64,000 bases of DNA from Aquipuribacter nitratireducens. Its GTDB lineage: Bacteria; Actinomycetota; Actinomycetes; Actinomycetales; JBBAYJ01. The notes beneath the pieces are model-generated. The model was not told the DNA's origin and made no database searches. It saw only the letters and a list, made by a program, of their open reading frames with translations. The position numbers and the translations under genes were made by a program. This document shows, in pieces, positions 26,414 to 36,446 of this stretch (positions within the stretch are counted from its first letter, which is position 1; every line of letters starts with the position of its first letter). The stretch is taken from NCBI RefSeq assembly GCF_037860835.1, contig NZ_JBBEOG010000001.1, positions 248,001 to 312,000 of the forward strand. The letters are read 5' to 3'.

Positions 26414-29400
26414 GCCAGTTCTCCTTGACGAGCGTCCCGCGGGGTAAGCGCGAACACCACGGCGGCGGCCGAGACGTGCGGGCGAATGTCGGTGTAGCGC
26501 TCCTGGATGGCCGCGACCTCACGCGCCTCCTCGTCGGCGAGCGTGGCAAGGCGATCCTCCATGGCGCGGATGTCGCGACGGACCTGCGCGAGCTGTTCTG
26601 TGGGCCACAAGGTGGATGCCTCCTCGGCCTCGATCGCACGTAGTCGCGTCTGGGAGTCGTGGAGGTTGCGCCGGAAGGCGCCGAAGATCTCGCGGGCGCG
26701 CGTCACGTCGGACTGCCTGCGTGACTCCAGCCGCTCCTCCACCGCCCCCTGATGCCGCTCGGCACGGCCAGTCATGGCCGTGAGTAGCCGGGAGCGCAGG
26801 CGAGAGCCGTCCTGGTTCCACTCGGCAGACAGCTGCGCTCGGATCCGGTCGTCGGCCAAGGTCAGGCCCTGGCCGTCCAGCGTCTGCTCCAACAGCTGCT
26901 CGACCTTGCTCTCGGCCATCGCCTGGCCCCTCACCCGGATGCCGGTGAGGAACACCTCCTCGTGCAAGCGAACGCCACCGCGACCCACGAGCACCAGCCG
27001 CGACACCGCAGCCACGCACGACTGCTCGATGCCGGGCACGACCACGGCCGTCACCCGGCTCATCGCGGAGTCGGCGCTGAACAGCGAGCTGCGCAGGATC
27101 CGTCCCGCCTTCTGCAGCAGGGCGTGACCGAGGTGCACGTGCACCACGTCGCTCCGGCCGGACTGGCCGTCGTCGAACGTGATAGGCCGCCAGACTCCAG
27201 GCTTCAGGCGCGTGTCCAGCCCGCGCAATGCCGGCTGCCACGAGGAGCCCAGCGACGGCACCTGGAACACCTCGGCGTCGGAGTAGTCGTCGCCGATCTC
27301 GACGAGCTCAGGCTGCGCCGTGAGGGAAAGGGCGGTGTCGACGACGCGGCGAGAGTTGGCAGGCGTCAAGTGCATCGCTGCCTTCCGGTCGGCGTACGTG
27401 CGCGACAGCTCCGTCAGCTGCCTATTGAGCTCCGCGCTGCCGGCCAAAGCTCGGCCGATGATGGCGTTGCCGTCATCGGCAGGTGTCTTCGTCCGCACCG
27501 ACCTGAGGCGGCTGAAGTGGTTCTGCACCTGGGCGTCGATGACCTGGTTGACCGAACCCAGGTCCCTGGCGATGGTGCCGACCTTCTCCGCGATCCGGCG
27601 CATGAAGTCCATGTCTGCGCCATAGGTGGTCGAGGCCCGGTCGGGCTGGAAGTGGTAGATCTCCGGGGTGTGCTGCTGGCCGTAGCGGTCGATGCGGCCT
27701 ATCCGCTGCTCAAGGCGTGATGGGTTGAACGGGATGTCGAAGTTGACGAGCCGGTGGCAGTACGCCTGCAGGTCGATGCCCTCGCCTGCGGAGTCCGTGG
27801 CCACCAGTACGCGGATCGGCTCCTTGTCCGGGCTCTCGCTGAACCGTGCGCGCGTCTGCTCACGCTGCTCGGGGTCGGTCGAACCCCGGATGGTGTCCAG
27901 GACCGGTCCGTAGCCGCGCTGCTCCAGTACGCCGACGATCCACTCCAGGGTGGTCGCGTACTCGGTGAAGATGACGACCCGCTCGTTGGACCACAGACGC
28001 CCGTCCGGTCTACACACCGCGTCGAGGAAGGTGACCAGGGCCCTGAGCCGGGAGTCCGGTTGGTTCTCGTACCCCTGCCCCCACGCGACCAACTCAGCGA
28101 TCTGCTGGGGCGAGGCGGCCACCAACGGGTCTGAGCCCTTGCTTTGTCGGAGGGCCGAGAACTCCGGTTGGTCGGAGTGCCCCTCCTCCTCGTCGTCCTG
28201 TTCGCTGCCGAGGACCTCCGCGTAGTAGTCGTCCTCGTCGTCGAGGTCCGGCAGACGACCACTTGAGCCTGAGCTGTCGTAAAGCGACATCGTCATGGCG
28301 AAAGCCCAGGAGCTGGACAGGAACCGCTTCTTCAGCAGCATGGAGACGATGTCGCCGGAACGGCCACGGCCGTTGGCACGGGCGGACTCTTCCAACAGCG
28401 AGGTCAACGACTCAAAGGCTGCCTGCTCGTCGTCGCTTGGGGTGAACAGGATGGACTTGATCTGGCGAGGCTGGAACTGCTTATCGTGGAGTTCGGTCTT
28501 GAGGCGACGAACGGTCACGTCTGCCAACGCCTTCTCGTCGAGCGTTGCCCCTCTGCTGAAACGGCGGTCGTCGATCATCTCCAGCAGCGCCGTGAAGGAC
28601 TCGGAGTGCCCGTTGTGCGGTGTGGCACTGAGGAACAGGCGGTGCTCGCAGACCATCGCCAGGTCGCGTGTGGCGATTGTGCGGGCGCTGTCCACTGCGT
28701 ACCCGCGCCCACCACCCACGGCACTCGGGCTCGACGGCGCGACGTGATGGGCTTCGTCGACCACGAGCATGTCGAAGGCGAAGCGGCGGGCTGAGTTGAT
28801 GTCGCCGACCTGTGCGTAGACGTCCCGCAGCAGCCGCTGCGCACGCAGGGACGGCAGCCACGCCATGCTGACGATGACGCGAGGGAACAGTCGGAACGGG
28901 TTGGCGTTCAGCCCGTGGCTGCGGCGGACGTCGGACATCAGCGCGCTGTTGACGATGACGAAGTCCAGCCCGAACTTCTCCCGCATCTCGTCCTGCCACT
29001 TCAGCGACAGGCTGGGCGGGCACACGATGACCACAGAGCGCGCTCGGTGCCGCAGCAGCAGCTCCTGGATGACGAGCCCGGCCTCGATGGTCTTCCCTAG
29101 GCCCACGTCATCAGCTAAGAGCAGGTTCGTCCTGGGGGCTTGCAGCGCGCGTCGCAGCGGCTCGAGCTGGTACGCCTCGACGTTCGCGCCGCTGCGGAAC
29201 GGCGCCTGGAACGACTTCTCGTCGGCAGACGTCACAGCACCCCAGCGCACGGCGTCGACGAACGCCGCGAGCCGGTTCGGGTCGTCGAAGCCATCAGCGG
29301 TGATGGCCTCAGGGAGGCCCTGGTCCGGCGCGACGGTCTGGCCGACCTCCAGCTCCCAGACCACGTCGAGCTCGGTGCCGAGGCGGTCCTCGTCCAGAGA

Positions 29401-29580
29401 CTGAAGCGAGACGACGTGGTGGGTGCCTGCGACGCCCTCGTCGGCCGGGCTGCGTGTCAGGCCCTGCTCGCGGACGTCGGCGACGGCCCACGTGGAGCCG
29501 CGGACCTCGACGACCTGGCCTGGTTCGGGCACGGGCGGGACGCCGTGTTGCGTTGCCGGATGTGGTGGTGCCGTGGTCAC
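26410..29580 (-). CDS. drmD: DISARM SNF2-family helicase DrmD
   Basis: A 1056-residue protein from a GTG at 29580, preceded by AAGGGA 8 bases upstream; an open frame extends to 29763 but overlaps the EcsC gene and reads poorly. LLLADDVGLGKTIEAGLVIQ (DDVGLGKT at 157-164) is the Walker A segment of a Swi2/Snf2 ATPase. FDMLVVDEAHHVAPSS (DEAHH at 275-279) is motif II, and VLVATDSAGEGIDLQ with HRLVNFDIPFNPSRLEQRIGRIDRYGQ holds motifs V and VI. DrmD defines class 1 DISARM. The C-terminal 300 residues are charged and coiled-coil-like. It starts 52 bases after the EcsC gene. Confidence 0.92.
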   Translation of the reverse strand: MTTAPPHPATQHGVPPVPEPGQVVEVRGSTWAVADVREQGLTRSPADEGVAGTHHVVSLQSLDEDRLGTELDVVWELEVGQTVAPDQGLPEAITADGFDDPNRLAAFVDAVRWGAVTSADEKSFQAPFRSGANVEAYQLEPLRRALQAPRTNLLLADDVGLGKTIEAGLVIQELLLRHRARSVVIVCPPSLSLKWQDEMREKFGLDFVIVNSALMSDVRRSHGLNANPFRLFPRVIVSMAWLPSLRAQRLLRDVYAQVGDINSARRFAFDMLVVDEAHHVAPSSPSAVGGGRGYAVDSARTIATRDLAMVCEHRLFLSATPHNGHSESFTALLEMIDDRRFSRGATLDEKALADVTVRRLKTELHDKQFQPRQIKSILFTPSDDEQAAFESLTSLLEESARANGRGRSGDIVSMLLKKRFLSSSWAFAMTMSLYDSSGSSGRLPDLDDEDDYYAEVLGSEQDDEEEGHSDQPEFSALRQSKGSDPLVAASPQQIAELVAWGQGYENQPDSRLRALVTFLDAVCRPDGRLWSNERVVIFTEYATTLEWIVGVLEQRGYGPVLDTIRGSTDPEQREQTRARFSESPDKEPIRVLVATDSAGEGIDLQAYCHRLVNFDIPFNPSRLEQRIGRIDRYGQQHTPEIYHFQPDRASTTYGADMDFMRRIAEKVGTIARDLGSVNQVIDAQVQNHFSRLRSVRTKTPADDGNAIIGRALAGSAELNRQLTELSRTYADRKAAMHLTPANSRRVVDTALSLTAQPELVEIGDDYSDAEVFQVPSLGSSWQPALRGLDTRLKPGVWRPITFDDGQSGRSDVVHVHLGHALLQKAGRILRSSLFSADSAMSRVTAVVVPGIEQSCVAAVSRLVLVGRGGVRLHEEVFLTGIRVRGQAMAESKVEQLLEQTLDGQGLTLADDRIRAQLSAEWNQDGSRLRSRLLTAMTGRAERHQGAVEERLESRRQSDVTRAREIFGAFRRNLHDSQTRLRAIEAEEASTLWPTEQLAQVRRDIRAMEDRLATLADEEAREVAAIQERYTDIRPHVSAAAVVFALTPRDARQGELA

Positions 29581-29632
29581 GAGTGGAGTCCCTTGAGTAG
29601 TGACGATCTTGAGGAGGGAAGTGATGCCGGGT

Positions 29633-30613
29633 CTAGAGGGGTTGATAGCCAGGCGGAAAGTCGAGGCCGTACTTCCGGACGAGCCGAACGGTCTGACCGT
29701 GTCGGATGCCGTTCTTTGCCGTGGCGCCCAGCATGGCTGCGCTGAGACCGGCACCTGTGACAATGGAAACCACGGGGATGGCCTTGCTCACCGCGGAGAC
29801 GGAGACTGTCGGTTTGGTCGACAGGGTCTTCAACAGCTTCTCCGTGGCGGCGATCAGGCGGTGATCTGTCCGCAGTTTCATGCTCCATCGCTGCCGTCCG
29901 GCGATCGCCTCGAAGGCCTTGCCCGACGCCCGGAACGTCGCCGTCTTGCCCCCCTCGCTCGCCAACCCCTCCACCTGCGTGTGCAAGGAGCCTCGCACGA
30001 TGCGGTGCAGCAGTTCCTCGTACTCCTCAGCGGAGTCGTCGAAACCGTAGGCGTGCAGTGTGCGTGTCGCCAGCGCGTTGGAGAGGGCGTGCACGACTAG
30101 GACGTCCAGCGTCACCGCAGCTGCGATGCCTGCTACGGGGACTAGCGCTAGCGCACCCATCGCCGCACCCTCGCCGGCGCCCACTGTTCTCCAGTGCAGG
30201 GGCATACGACGCGTGACCTCATCCAACTCCTGCATGTCGAGCAAAGCGAGGCTGTTGAGAGCGCCCACGTCTCGGCTGCGTTCACGGTGGTGGCTGAGAA
30301 CCTCCTCCGGATCCATCAACCGTGCCGTCCACGTCGCGACCAAGTCGAGCAGCTCGACCGCAGCGTCCGCGACGGGCCGAAGAGTCAGGTCCGCGGCACG
30401 TCCCGCGGCTCTCTGCACGCCATCGGGCACCCGTGAAACGGCGTAGTCGACTCCACGGGCGGCGCCGCTACCGGCCTGTCGTGCGGCGGACGTGACCTTC
30501 TCGAAGGCTGCCGGTGGCCGAGACTTCTTCTCCCAGTGGACGGTCAGAGCATTCCAGCGCTGCAACTCATAGGCCGACATGCCCGCGAGGAGATCACCGT
30601 GACGAGAGGACAC
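29633..30613 (-). CDS. EcsC-family protein
   Basis: A 326-residue protein from GTG 30613, with AAGGAG 7 bases upstream and 20 bases of overlap with the helicase gene. Hydrophobic glycine/alanine-rich stretches (GAGEGAAMGALALVPVAGIAAAVTLDVLVV and VVSIVTGAGLSAAMLGATAKNG) and the FDDSAEEYEELLHRIVRG region match EcsC proteins, often tied to membranes or ABC transporters. The N-terminal RWNALTVHWEKKSRP and ADLTLRPV blocks are also family-like. Biochemical function is not established. Its place between a giant helicase and DISARM suggests it belongs to a defence module, perhaps as a membrane-acting partner; this is inference. Confidence 0.82.
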   Translation of the reverse strand: MSSRHGDLLAGMSAYELQRWNALTVHWEKKSRPPAAFEKVTSAARQAGSGAARGVDYAVSRVPDGVQRAAGRAADLTLRPVADAAVELLDLVATWTARLMDPEEVLSHHRERSRDVGALNSLALLDMQELDEVTRRMPLHWRTVGAGEGAAMGALALVPVAGIAAAVTLDVLVVHALSNALATRTLHAYGFDDSAEEYEELLHRIVRGSLHTQVEGLASEGGKTATFRASGKAFEAIAGRQRWSMKLRTDHRLIAATEKLLKTLSTKPTVSVSAVSKAIPVVSIVTGAGLSAAMLGATAKNGIRHGQTVRLVRKYGLDFPPGYQPL

Positions 30614-33600
30614 CTGATTGCTCCTTGAGTCGTCCTGCGTGCAGCGCATGTGTCAGCGCCGAGTCCACGCGCTCGCGCACGCCGGGTGTGAGTCGCTTGC
30701 CACCGAAGCACGCGAGTGCCTCACGCAAGAGCTCCTCGCGCTCGAGGCCGAAGCCGGCGACGCACAGCGCCCGCATGGCGTTGCCGATCTCCCACAACGG
30801 CACGTCTTCGATTGGCCGCGGGTTGTCGGGGGTCGAGGTCCGGAACCCCTCCCAGCGCTCCGTGTCCCTGCCTTGCGGCCAGAAGAAGCTCGGCTCGTCA
30901 CCACCCCGGAGCTCGGTCGGGACGGTCGCGAGGATCGACCGGATGCGCGACTCGTTGAGTCGCGTGAGGTCGTAGGCGGCCGCCACGCTGCGAGCAAGCC
31001 GCACCTCATGGATCGGTCCCTCGGCTGCGATCACCTCGAGCGCGACGTGCCGCACGGCCGCCGTTGCCCGCGCGTGCGGCAGCGCGTCGAGCCACGACCG
31101 GTCACCGACCAGACGAGGGGTCCACGCGACGAAGGGTTCGGCGCCAGGCAGGGCGGCTGGCGCTTGTTCTCGCACGACCGAGCGGACGGAGGGATCGACA
31201 GTGGCCCGCACGGTCGCCGGCTCGGCGGAGCGCAGCGCAGCCGCGGGCCTGACCGCGGGTGCCTGCGGTGCGCTCGTGGTCCACTCGGCCGCCGCGAGCG
31301 CCCGCTCCAGCCGCCCTACGACCGCGTCGGAGTCGGCGACCCACTCCGGCAGCCACACCCGCTCCACGGCGGGCCACCCCATGAGCCGCGACAGGACCGC
31401 GACGGGCAGGCCGTCACGGTCGCCGACCGTCTGACGTCGGGCCCACGCCGGTCCGTCGAGCAGCACCGCAAGGCGCGGTCGTCCGGGCTCGCCTGCGCGG
31501 GCGACGCTGATGTCGACGCGGAAGTCGGACAGGCCGACCTCCGTCGTCACGACGTGCCCGCGGGCGCGGAGCGCCGCGGCGATGGCGTCTCGGTGCCGGT
31601 CGACGAGGCCAGCGCGACGACGCGCCTCGGTCTCGTCGGCGCCCGCTGCGGCGAGGTCGAGGTAGGCGCGCAGGTGCTTGATCCCGACGGCCGCGGTTTC
31701 CTCCGTGCGCAGCTGCGCCGGGTCGAAGGAGCTGAACACGACGACCTGCCGGCGCGCACGGGTGACCGCCACGTTGAGGCGCCGCTCGCCGCCGCCACGG
31801 TTGAGCGGACCGAAGTTCAGCGGCAGCACACCCTTGTCGTTCACGCTGAACGCGGTCGAGAAGAGGATGGTGTCCCGCTCGTCGCCCTGGACGTTCTCGA
31901 GGTTCTTGACGAACAGGCCGTCGGGGTCCTCGAGCGCGTCGACGAAACGCTGGTCGCCGCTGTCGCGCAGCAGCGCCTCGATGTAGGCGCGCTGCTGCAC
32001 GTTGAACGTGACCACTCCGACGGACGGGTGGGTGCCGTCCGGTGACGCGTCGAAGCGGCGCCGGATCTCCTCGACGACTGCCTCCGCCTCGACCGGGTTG
32101 GTGCGCAGCAGCTTGCCCTTGCCCGTGCGGTTGAAGTGACCGTCGACCCGTACGAGCGAGATGCCGTGGCCGCGCGGGCCAGGGTCGGCGTCGCCCGACC
32201 TCGGCGCGGGGAACGACGAGAGCCGCTGGTCGTAGTAGTGCTGGTTGCTGAACGAGATGAGCGACTCGTCCTGGCTCCGGTAGTGCCACGACAGCCACTG
32301 CTGGGGCACGCGCGCTTGGACCGCCTCGGACAGGATGCTCTCCTCGTCCTCGACGGCGAGCAGGCCGTCCGGAACGGCGTCCTCGTCGTCGGAGATGCCC
32401 GCCTCCGCGAACGACGTCGGGGGCATCTGCTTGCTGTCGCCGACCACGACCACCGAGCGAGCCCGTCCCATCGCCCCGATTGCGTCCGCGACGCGGATCT
32501 GGGACGCCTCGTCGAACACGACCAGGTCGAACAGCTCCGCCTGCACGGGGAAGAAGCGGGCCAGCGAGTCCGGGCTCACGAGCACGCACGGCATCACCTG
32601 CGTGATGAGGGCGCCGTACTGCTGCAGCAGGGCGCGGACGCCGAGCCCGCGCCGCTGCTTGTTGAGCTCCCGCTGCAGCGCTCCAACCTGGCCGTGACCA
32701 GTCCTCGGGTCGAACGACCGGGAGTCGACGGCGCGCCGCGGCAGCTCCTGCACCATCAGGTCACGCACCGACTCCGAGGCGGTGACGAAGCGCCGGATGC
32801 TCCGTTCGTGGGCGACGGCGTCGAACGCGTCGAGGCCGGCGGCGGCCCGCCGTTCGACGAGCGACGTGCGGGCGACCCCGCGGTCGAAGGCCTTGACCGC
32901 CTCGTCGGCGGGGACGGCCCCGACCTCGAGCGCCCGCGCCGCCTCGTCCAGTCCCTCGCTGCGCAGCGCGGCGAGCTCGGCGAGCAGCGCGACCCAACGG
33001 CGGACGGGGAGCAACTGCTCGTCAGCGGCGTCGCGGCTTGCGCGGGTGCGGTCCCACGCCCGTACGAACGACAGTTCGTCCGACCAAGTGGCGAGGCTGA
33101 TGTCGTCGACGTCGCAGGCGGCCAGCAACTCCGCGACGGCGTCACGAAGCGCCGTGAGTCGGGTCGCGGTGTCGGGGTCGCCCGGGCCGCGCTGGTCGAG
33201 CCACGCACGGACGGCGTCGGTGAAGCCGGTGGCCGCGCCGTCGCGCCTGGCGATCGACCGGCCCGCCCAGCGGAGCCACTGCACCTGGCGTTCGAGGAGC
33301 CCGCGGCCCTCCTCCGTCAACGGGTTCCACCCTTGCGGCACAGCGACGCCTGGGACCCGGCCGGCCTGGTCCGCGAGTCCTCGGACCGCACCCTGCACCT
33401 GCAGCAGCGCGCCGGTCAGGGCGACGAGATCCTTCGGGCGGACGGCGGCGCCAGGGCGAAGCACGGGCGACAGTTGCTCGGCCACCGCTCGCAGGCGCTT
33501 CTTTCGGCCCCAGAAGCCGGACGCGGCGGCGGCTTGAGCCTGCCCGTGGATGTCGGCGAGCGGTAGGTCCATCGCTGCGGGGGTGACGACGTCGAGACCC

Positions 33601-36446
33601 GGGTGGGTGGCGGCGACGAAGGCGCCGATCTCGCGAGCCAGGGCCTCGTTGGACGAGTCCCACGCCGGCTGCTGGGTGCTGTCGAGGTCTTGCAGGGTCA
33701 CCGATGTCGCGCCGGCCAGCCCGACGAGTGTGTCGAGGTCGTCCAGTCCCCGGACTTCGGCGACGGCACGGGCGAGCGGCCCGGCGACGGCCAGCCGGTC
33801 GAGTGCGGTGTCGACGGCCCGGACCGACCGTCCGATGCGCTCTGCCTGGCCGTCCGCCAGCGTGGTGCAGCGGACGAAGCCCCACGGGTGCAGCGCCGCC
33901 GGACGAGCCGGATCGGCGACGTCGGGGAGCAGACCAAGCCGGTGCCGGATGGCGTGGACGGCGTCCTCGCCACGGGCGAGGACCCGCGGCGGCACCTCGA
34001 GGACGGAACCGTCGCCTAGGGCGAGCTGTGCCGCGTGGGCGGAGTACATCGAGTGACCCGCGGGGTTCGTCTCGTGCAGCCGGGTCGCGTAGCGGGTGAG
34101 GTGACGCCGCGACGTGCGCAGGTCCTCCTCGCTCGCAGCCAGACCGTGGGCGTCGACGTCGACGGCATGCTCGAGCGCGGCGAGGATCTGGGCGCGCACC
34201 TGCGCCGGCTTGCTGCCCTTGTCGTGCAGGTCGAGCGAGAAGGGACCCATGCCGACGGCGTCGAGCCGCTTCTGCACGACGTCGAGCGCGGCCCGCTTCT
34301 CCGCGACGAAGAGCACGCGACGGCCGCCGGCGATCGCCCGGGACAGCAGGTTCGTGATGGTCTGCGACTTGCCGGTGCCGGGCGGACCCTCGAGGACGAG
34401 GGTCTTTCCGGCAAGGGCGTCGGCGATCGCCCGCAGCTGCGACGCGTCCGCCGAGATCGGACACTCGGCGGCGAGCTCGTCCAGGTCGGTCGTCACCTCG
34501 CCCTCGACGGGGTCGACGAACGGTTCCGTCGGAGTGTGGACGAGGTGGGAGACGAGCGGGTTGGCGATCATGGTGTCCCAGTGCTCGTCGAGGTCCTTCC
34601 ACAGCCGGAACTTCGCGAACTGCAGGATGCCGAGGTGCGCCGTGGTCTCCACGCGCCACGGGCGGCCCGCCTCGGCGACGGCGACGCGCACGGCGTGCAG
34701 GGCGGCGTCGAGGTCGCTGCCCGCGTCGTCCAGGGCGGGGTCGGCGAGGCCGGGGATGTGGACGCCCAGCTGGCCGAGCTTCTCGAGCAGGCAGTAGTTG
34801 GGGGTGCTCGTGCCGCTCTCGTCGAGCTCGATGCGGTAGGCGTGCTGTCGGGTCGCGCTGCGCAGGGTCACCGGGACGAGGACGAGCGGGGACCGCAACG
34901 GCTTGCCCTCCCACTCCCACGCGAGCATGCCGAGCGCGAGGTAGAGGTTGTTGGCCCCGGTCTCCTCGACGATCGTTCTCGCCTTGTAGGCGAGGCTCCG
35001 CATGCGTGTCGCGTAGGACCCGCCGGACACGTCGCTGAAGACGGCGCGCTTGGAGTGCAGCAGCTCGGCGAGCTGGTCCTGAGGGAGGTCGCGCCCGAAC
35101 CGGATACCACGCGCCTCGGCGATGTGGTCGACACCGTCCGACGGCCAGAGGGACAGGGCGCCCGAACCGTGGAGCAGGTCCTCGACGCGGCCGAGCTCGC
35201 CGTCGGGGACCGCCAGCGCGATGCCGCTGCGGTCGGTGAAGTTGATGAGGCGGTTGCGGAGGCTGAGGTCGAGCAGCGCGTTCTTCCACTGCGCCACGCG
35301 AGGCGGCACCGGGGCGGTTGACATCGTCCCGCTCGACGTCTGGTGCCGGGGGAGCGGGACCGCCGCCGGCGGGCTGCTGTGCACCGCGGGGACGTACTCC
35401 ACGACGGTGACCTCACCGGTCGCGTGCTGCGCGACGGCGGGGAGCGGGACGACGCCGCTGCGTCGCGCCGTGTAGACGTCGACAACGGCCAGCACCTCCT
35501 CGAGGTCACCCGTCAGGTACCTCGCGAACGGGGGCCGGTGCGTCTCCGCGAAGGACCTTGCGCGCTCGCCGTCGGTCACCATCGTCGTCTCGACGAGGCG
35601 GACGCGACCCACGTCGATGAGGTTGACGACGTCCGAGACGTCGGTGTGGGCGATGTTGACGAGGGCGTCCTCGGTCCGCCAGTAGCCGAGGAACGCGTGA
35701 CCCTGCACGACCCACAGCAAGGGGCGGATGCCGGCCTGCTCGAGAGCGGCAGCAAGGACGACGACGGTGTCGAGGCAGGTCCCGAGTCGCCCTTCGAGCA
35801 CCTCGCGAGGCGTCCGGACGAGCTGCCCGACCGACCCCCAGCTCGCCGGTGGTTCGGCGTACCGGATCGCGCGAGCGCGGGCGGCGTCGAAGACGGCTTC
35901 CGCGATGGCGTCCACCCGCTCGGCACCCGACTGGTAGCCCTGGATCGACGAGCTGCCCGTGCGCGCCTTGAGCAGATCGCCCGCCTCGGCGACGAGCGCG
36001 GTCACCGCCGGGTCGTTCGGCATGACGAACGCGGGGAGGAGCTCGAACGAGAGCTGCGCGGGACGCGCCAGCCAGTGGCGCGCCGGGAGGACGAGGAGGT
36101 CCTCGGACACCTCGGCGACGAGCTCGCCGTCCGCCATCAGGCGCGCGGTGAGACGGCCGGGTCGCCTCTCGGCGACGTCCTTCATGCGCGCGGGGTCGAG
36201 CTGCAGGCGTACGTCGTCGACCACCGTCCGGGCCCCCGCCGCGAGGTCGACGATGCTGCGACAAGTCCGCGTCAGCACGCCGCTCTCGTCGCTGATGGCG
36301 ACGTCGAGCTCGGCGCCGCGCAGGTCGACCGTCGACGTCAGGGACACCTCGTCGACGACTGGGATGCCGTTGTGAGCCATCGCGTAGCTGACGACGGGTG
36401 TGCACTGCGTGGTGACGGTGACGGGCGAGCCGGTGTTGCCGAGCAC
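30594..36446 (-). CDS. Giant DUF4011 / SF1 helicase / Vsr-like nuclease / DUF3320 protein
   Basis: About 1950 residues from a GTG at 36446, which has AAGGA 5 bases upstream. In order: an N-terminal domain with GTCLDTVVVLAAALEQAGI (Cys224) and QGHAFLGYW (His250), a transglutaminase-like Cys-His pair; DUF4011 at about 385-560 (RVAQWKNALLDLSLRNRLINF). Next is an SF1 helicase with LEGPPGTGKSQTITNLL (687-694), LVVFDEASQIRVADAIG, VVVVGDSKQMPP, LENVQGDERDTILFS and LNVAVTRARRQVVVFS. A Vsr/DUF559-like nuclease follows (FRVDISVA, LAVLLDGPAWARRQTVGDRD, GWPAVERVWLPEW), then a DUF3320 tail. Related helicase-Vsr proteins have been reported as antiphage genes. All motifs look intact. Confidence 0.9.
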   Translation of the reverse strand: MLGNTGSPVTVTTQCTPVVSYAMAHNGIPVVDEVSLTSTVDLRGAELDVAISDESGVLTRTCRSIVDLAAGARTVVDDVRLQLDPARMKDVAERRPGRLTARLMADGELVAEVSEDLLVLPARHWLARPAQLSFELLPAFVMPNDPAVTALVAEAGDLLKARTGSSSIQGYQSGAERVDAIAEAVFDAARARAIRYAEPPASWGSVGQLVRTPREVLEGRLGTCLDTVVVLAAALEQAGIRPLLWVVQGHAFLGYWRTEDALVNIAHTDVSDVVNLIDVGRVRLVETTMVTDGERARSFAETHRPPFARYLTGDLEEVLAVVDVYTARRSGVVPLPAVAQHATGEVTVVEYVPAVHSSPPAAVPLPRHQTSSGTMSTAPVPPRVAQWKNALLDLSLRNRLINFTDRSGIALAVPDGELGRVEDLLHGSGALSLWPSDGVDHIAEARGIRFGRDLPQDQLAELLHSKRAVFSDVSGGSYATRMRSLAYKARTIVEETGANNLYLALGMLAWEWEGKPLRSPLVLVPVTLRSATRQHAYRIELDESGTSTPNYCLLEKLGQLGVHIPGLADPALDDAGSDLDAALHAVRVAVAEAGRPWRVETTAHLGILQFAKFRLWKDLDEHWDTMIANPLVSHLVHTPTEPFVDPVEGEVTTDLDELAAECPISADASQLRAIADALAGKTLVLEGPPGTGKSQTITNLLSRAIAGGRRVLFVAEKRAALDVVQKRLDAVGMGPFSLDLHDKGSKPAQVRAQILAALEHAVDVDAHGLAASEEDLRTSRRHLTRYATRLHETNPAGHSMYSAHAAQLALGDGSVLEVPPRVLARGEDAVHAIRHRLGLLPDVADPARPAALHPWGFVRCTTLADGQAERIGRSVRAVDTALDRLAVAGPLARAVAEVRGLDDLDTLVGLAGATSVTLQDLDSTQQPAWDSSNEALAREIGAFVAATHPGLDVVTPAAMDLPLADIHGQAQAAAASGFWGRKKRLRAVAEQLSPVLRPGAAVRPKDLVALTGALLQVQGAVRGLADQAGRVPGVAVPQGWNPLTEEGRGLLERQVQWLRWAGRSIARRDGAATGFTDAVRAWLDQRGPGDPDTATRLTALRDAVAELLAACDVDDISLATWSDELSFVRAWDRTRASRDAADEQLLPVRRWVALLAELAALRSEGLDEAARALEVGAVPADEAVKAFDRGVARTSLVERRAAAGLDAFDAVAHERSIRRFVTASESVRDLMVQELPRRAVDSRSFDPRTGHGQVGALQRELNKQRRGLGVRALLQQYGALITQVMPCVLVSPDSLARFFPVQAELFDLVVFDEASQIRVADAIGAMGRARSVVVVGDSKQMPPTSFAEAGISDDEDAVPDGLLAVEDEESILSEAVQARVPQQWLSWHYRSQDESLISFSNQHYYDQRLSSFPAPRSGDADPGPRGHGISLVRVDGHFNRTGKGKLLRTNPVEAEAVVEEIRRRFDASPDGTHPSVGVVTFNVQQRAYIEALLRDSGDQRFVDALEDPDGLFVKNLENVQGDERDTILFSTAFSVNDKGVLPLNFGPLNRGGGERRLNVAVTRARRQVVVFSSFDPAQLRTEETAAVGIKHLRAYLDLAAAGADETEARRRAGLVDRHRDAIAAALRARGHVVTTEVGLSDFRVDISVARAGEPGRPRLAVLLDGPAWARRQTVGDRDGLPVAVLSRLMGWPAVERVWLPEWVADSDAVVGRLERALAAAEWTTSAPQAPAVRPAAALRSAEPATVRATVDPSVRSVVREQAPAALPGAEPFVAWTPRLVGDRSWLDALPHARATAAVRHVALEVIAAEGPIHEVRLARSVAAAYDLTRLNESRIRSILATVPTELRGGDEPSFFWPQGRDTERWEGFRTSTPDNPRPIEDVPLWEIGNAMRALCVAGFGLEREELLREALACFGGKRLTPGVRERVDSALTHALHAGRLKEQSGVLSSR

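Noticed and set aside
29581-29763. N-terminal extension of DrmD to an ATG at 29763
   Set aside because: It would overlap the EcsC gene by 131 bases and has no protein-like text; the GTG at 29580 has a Shine-Dalgarno sequence.
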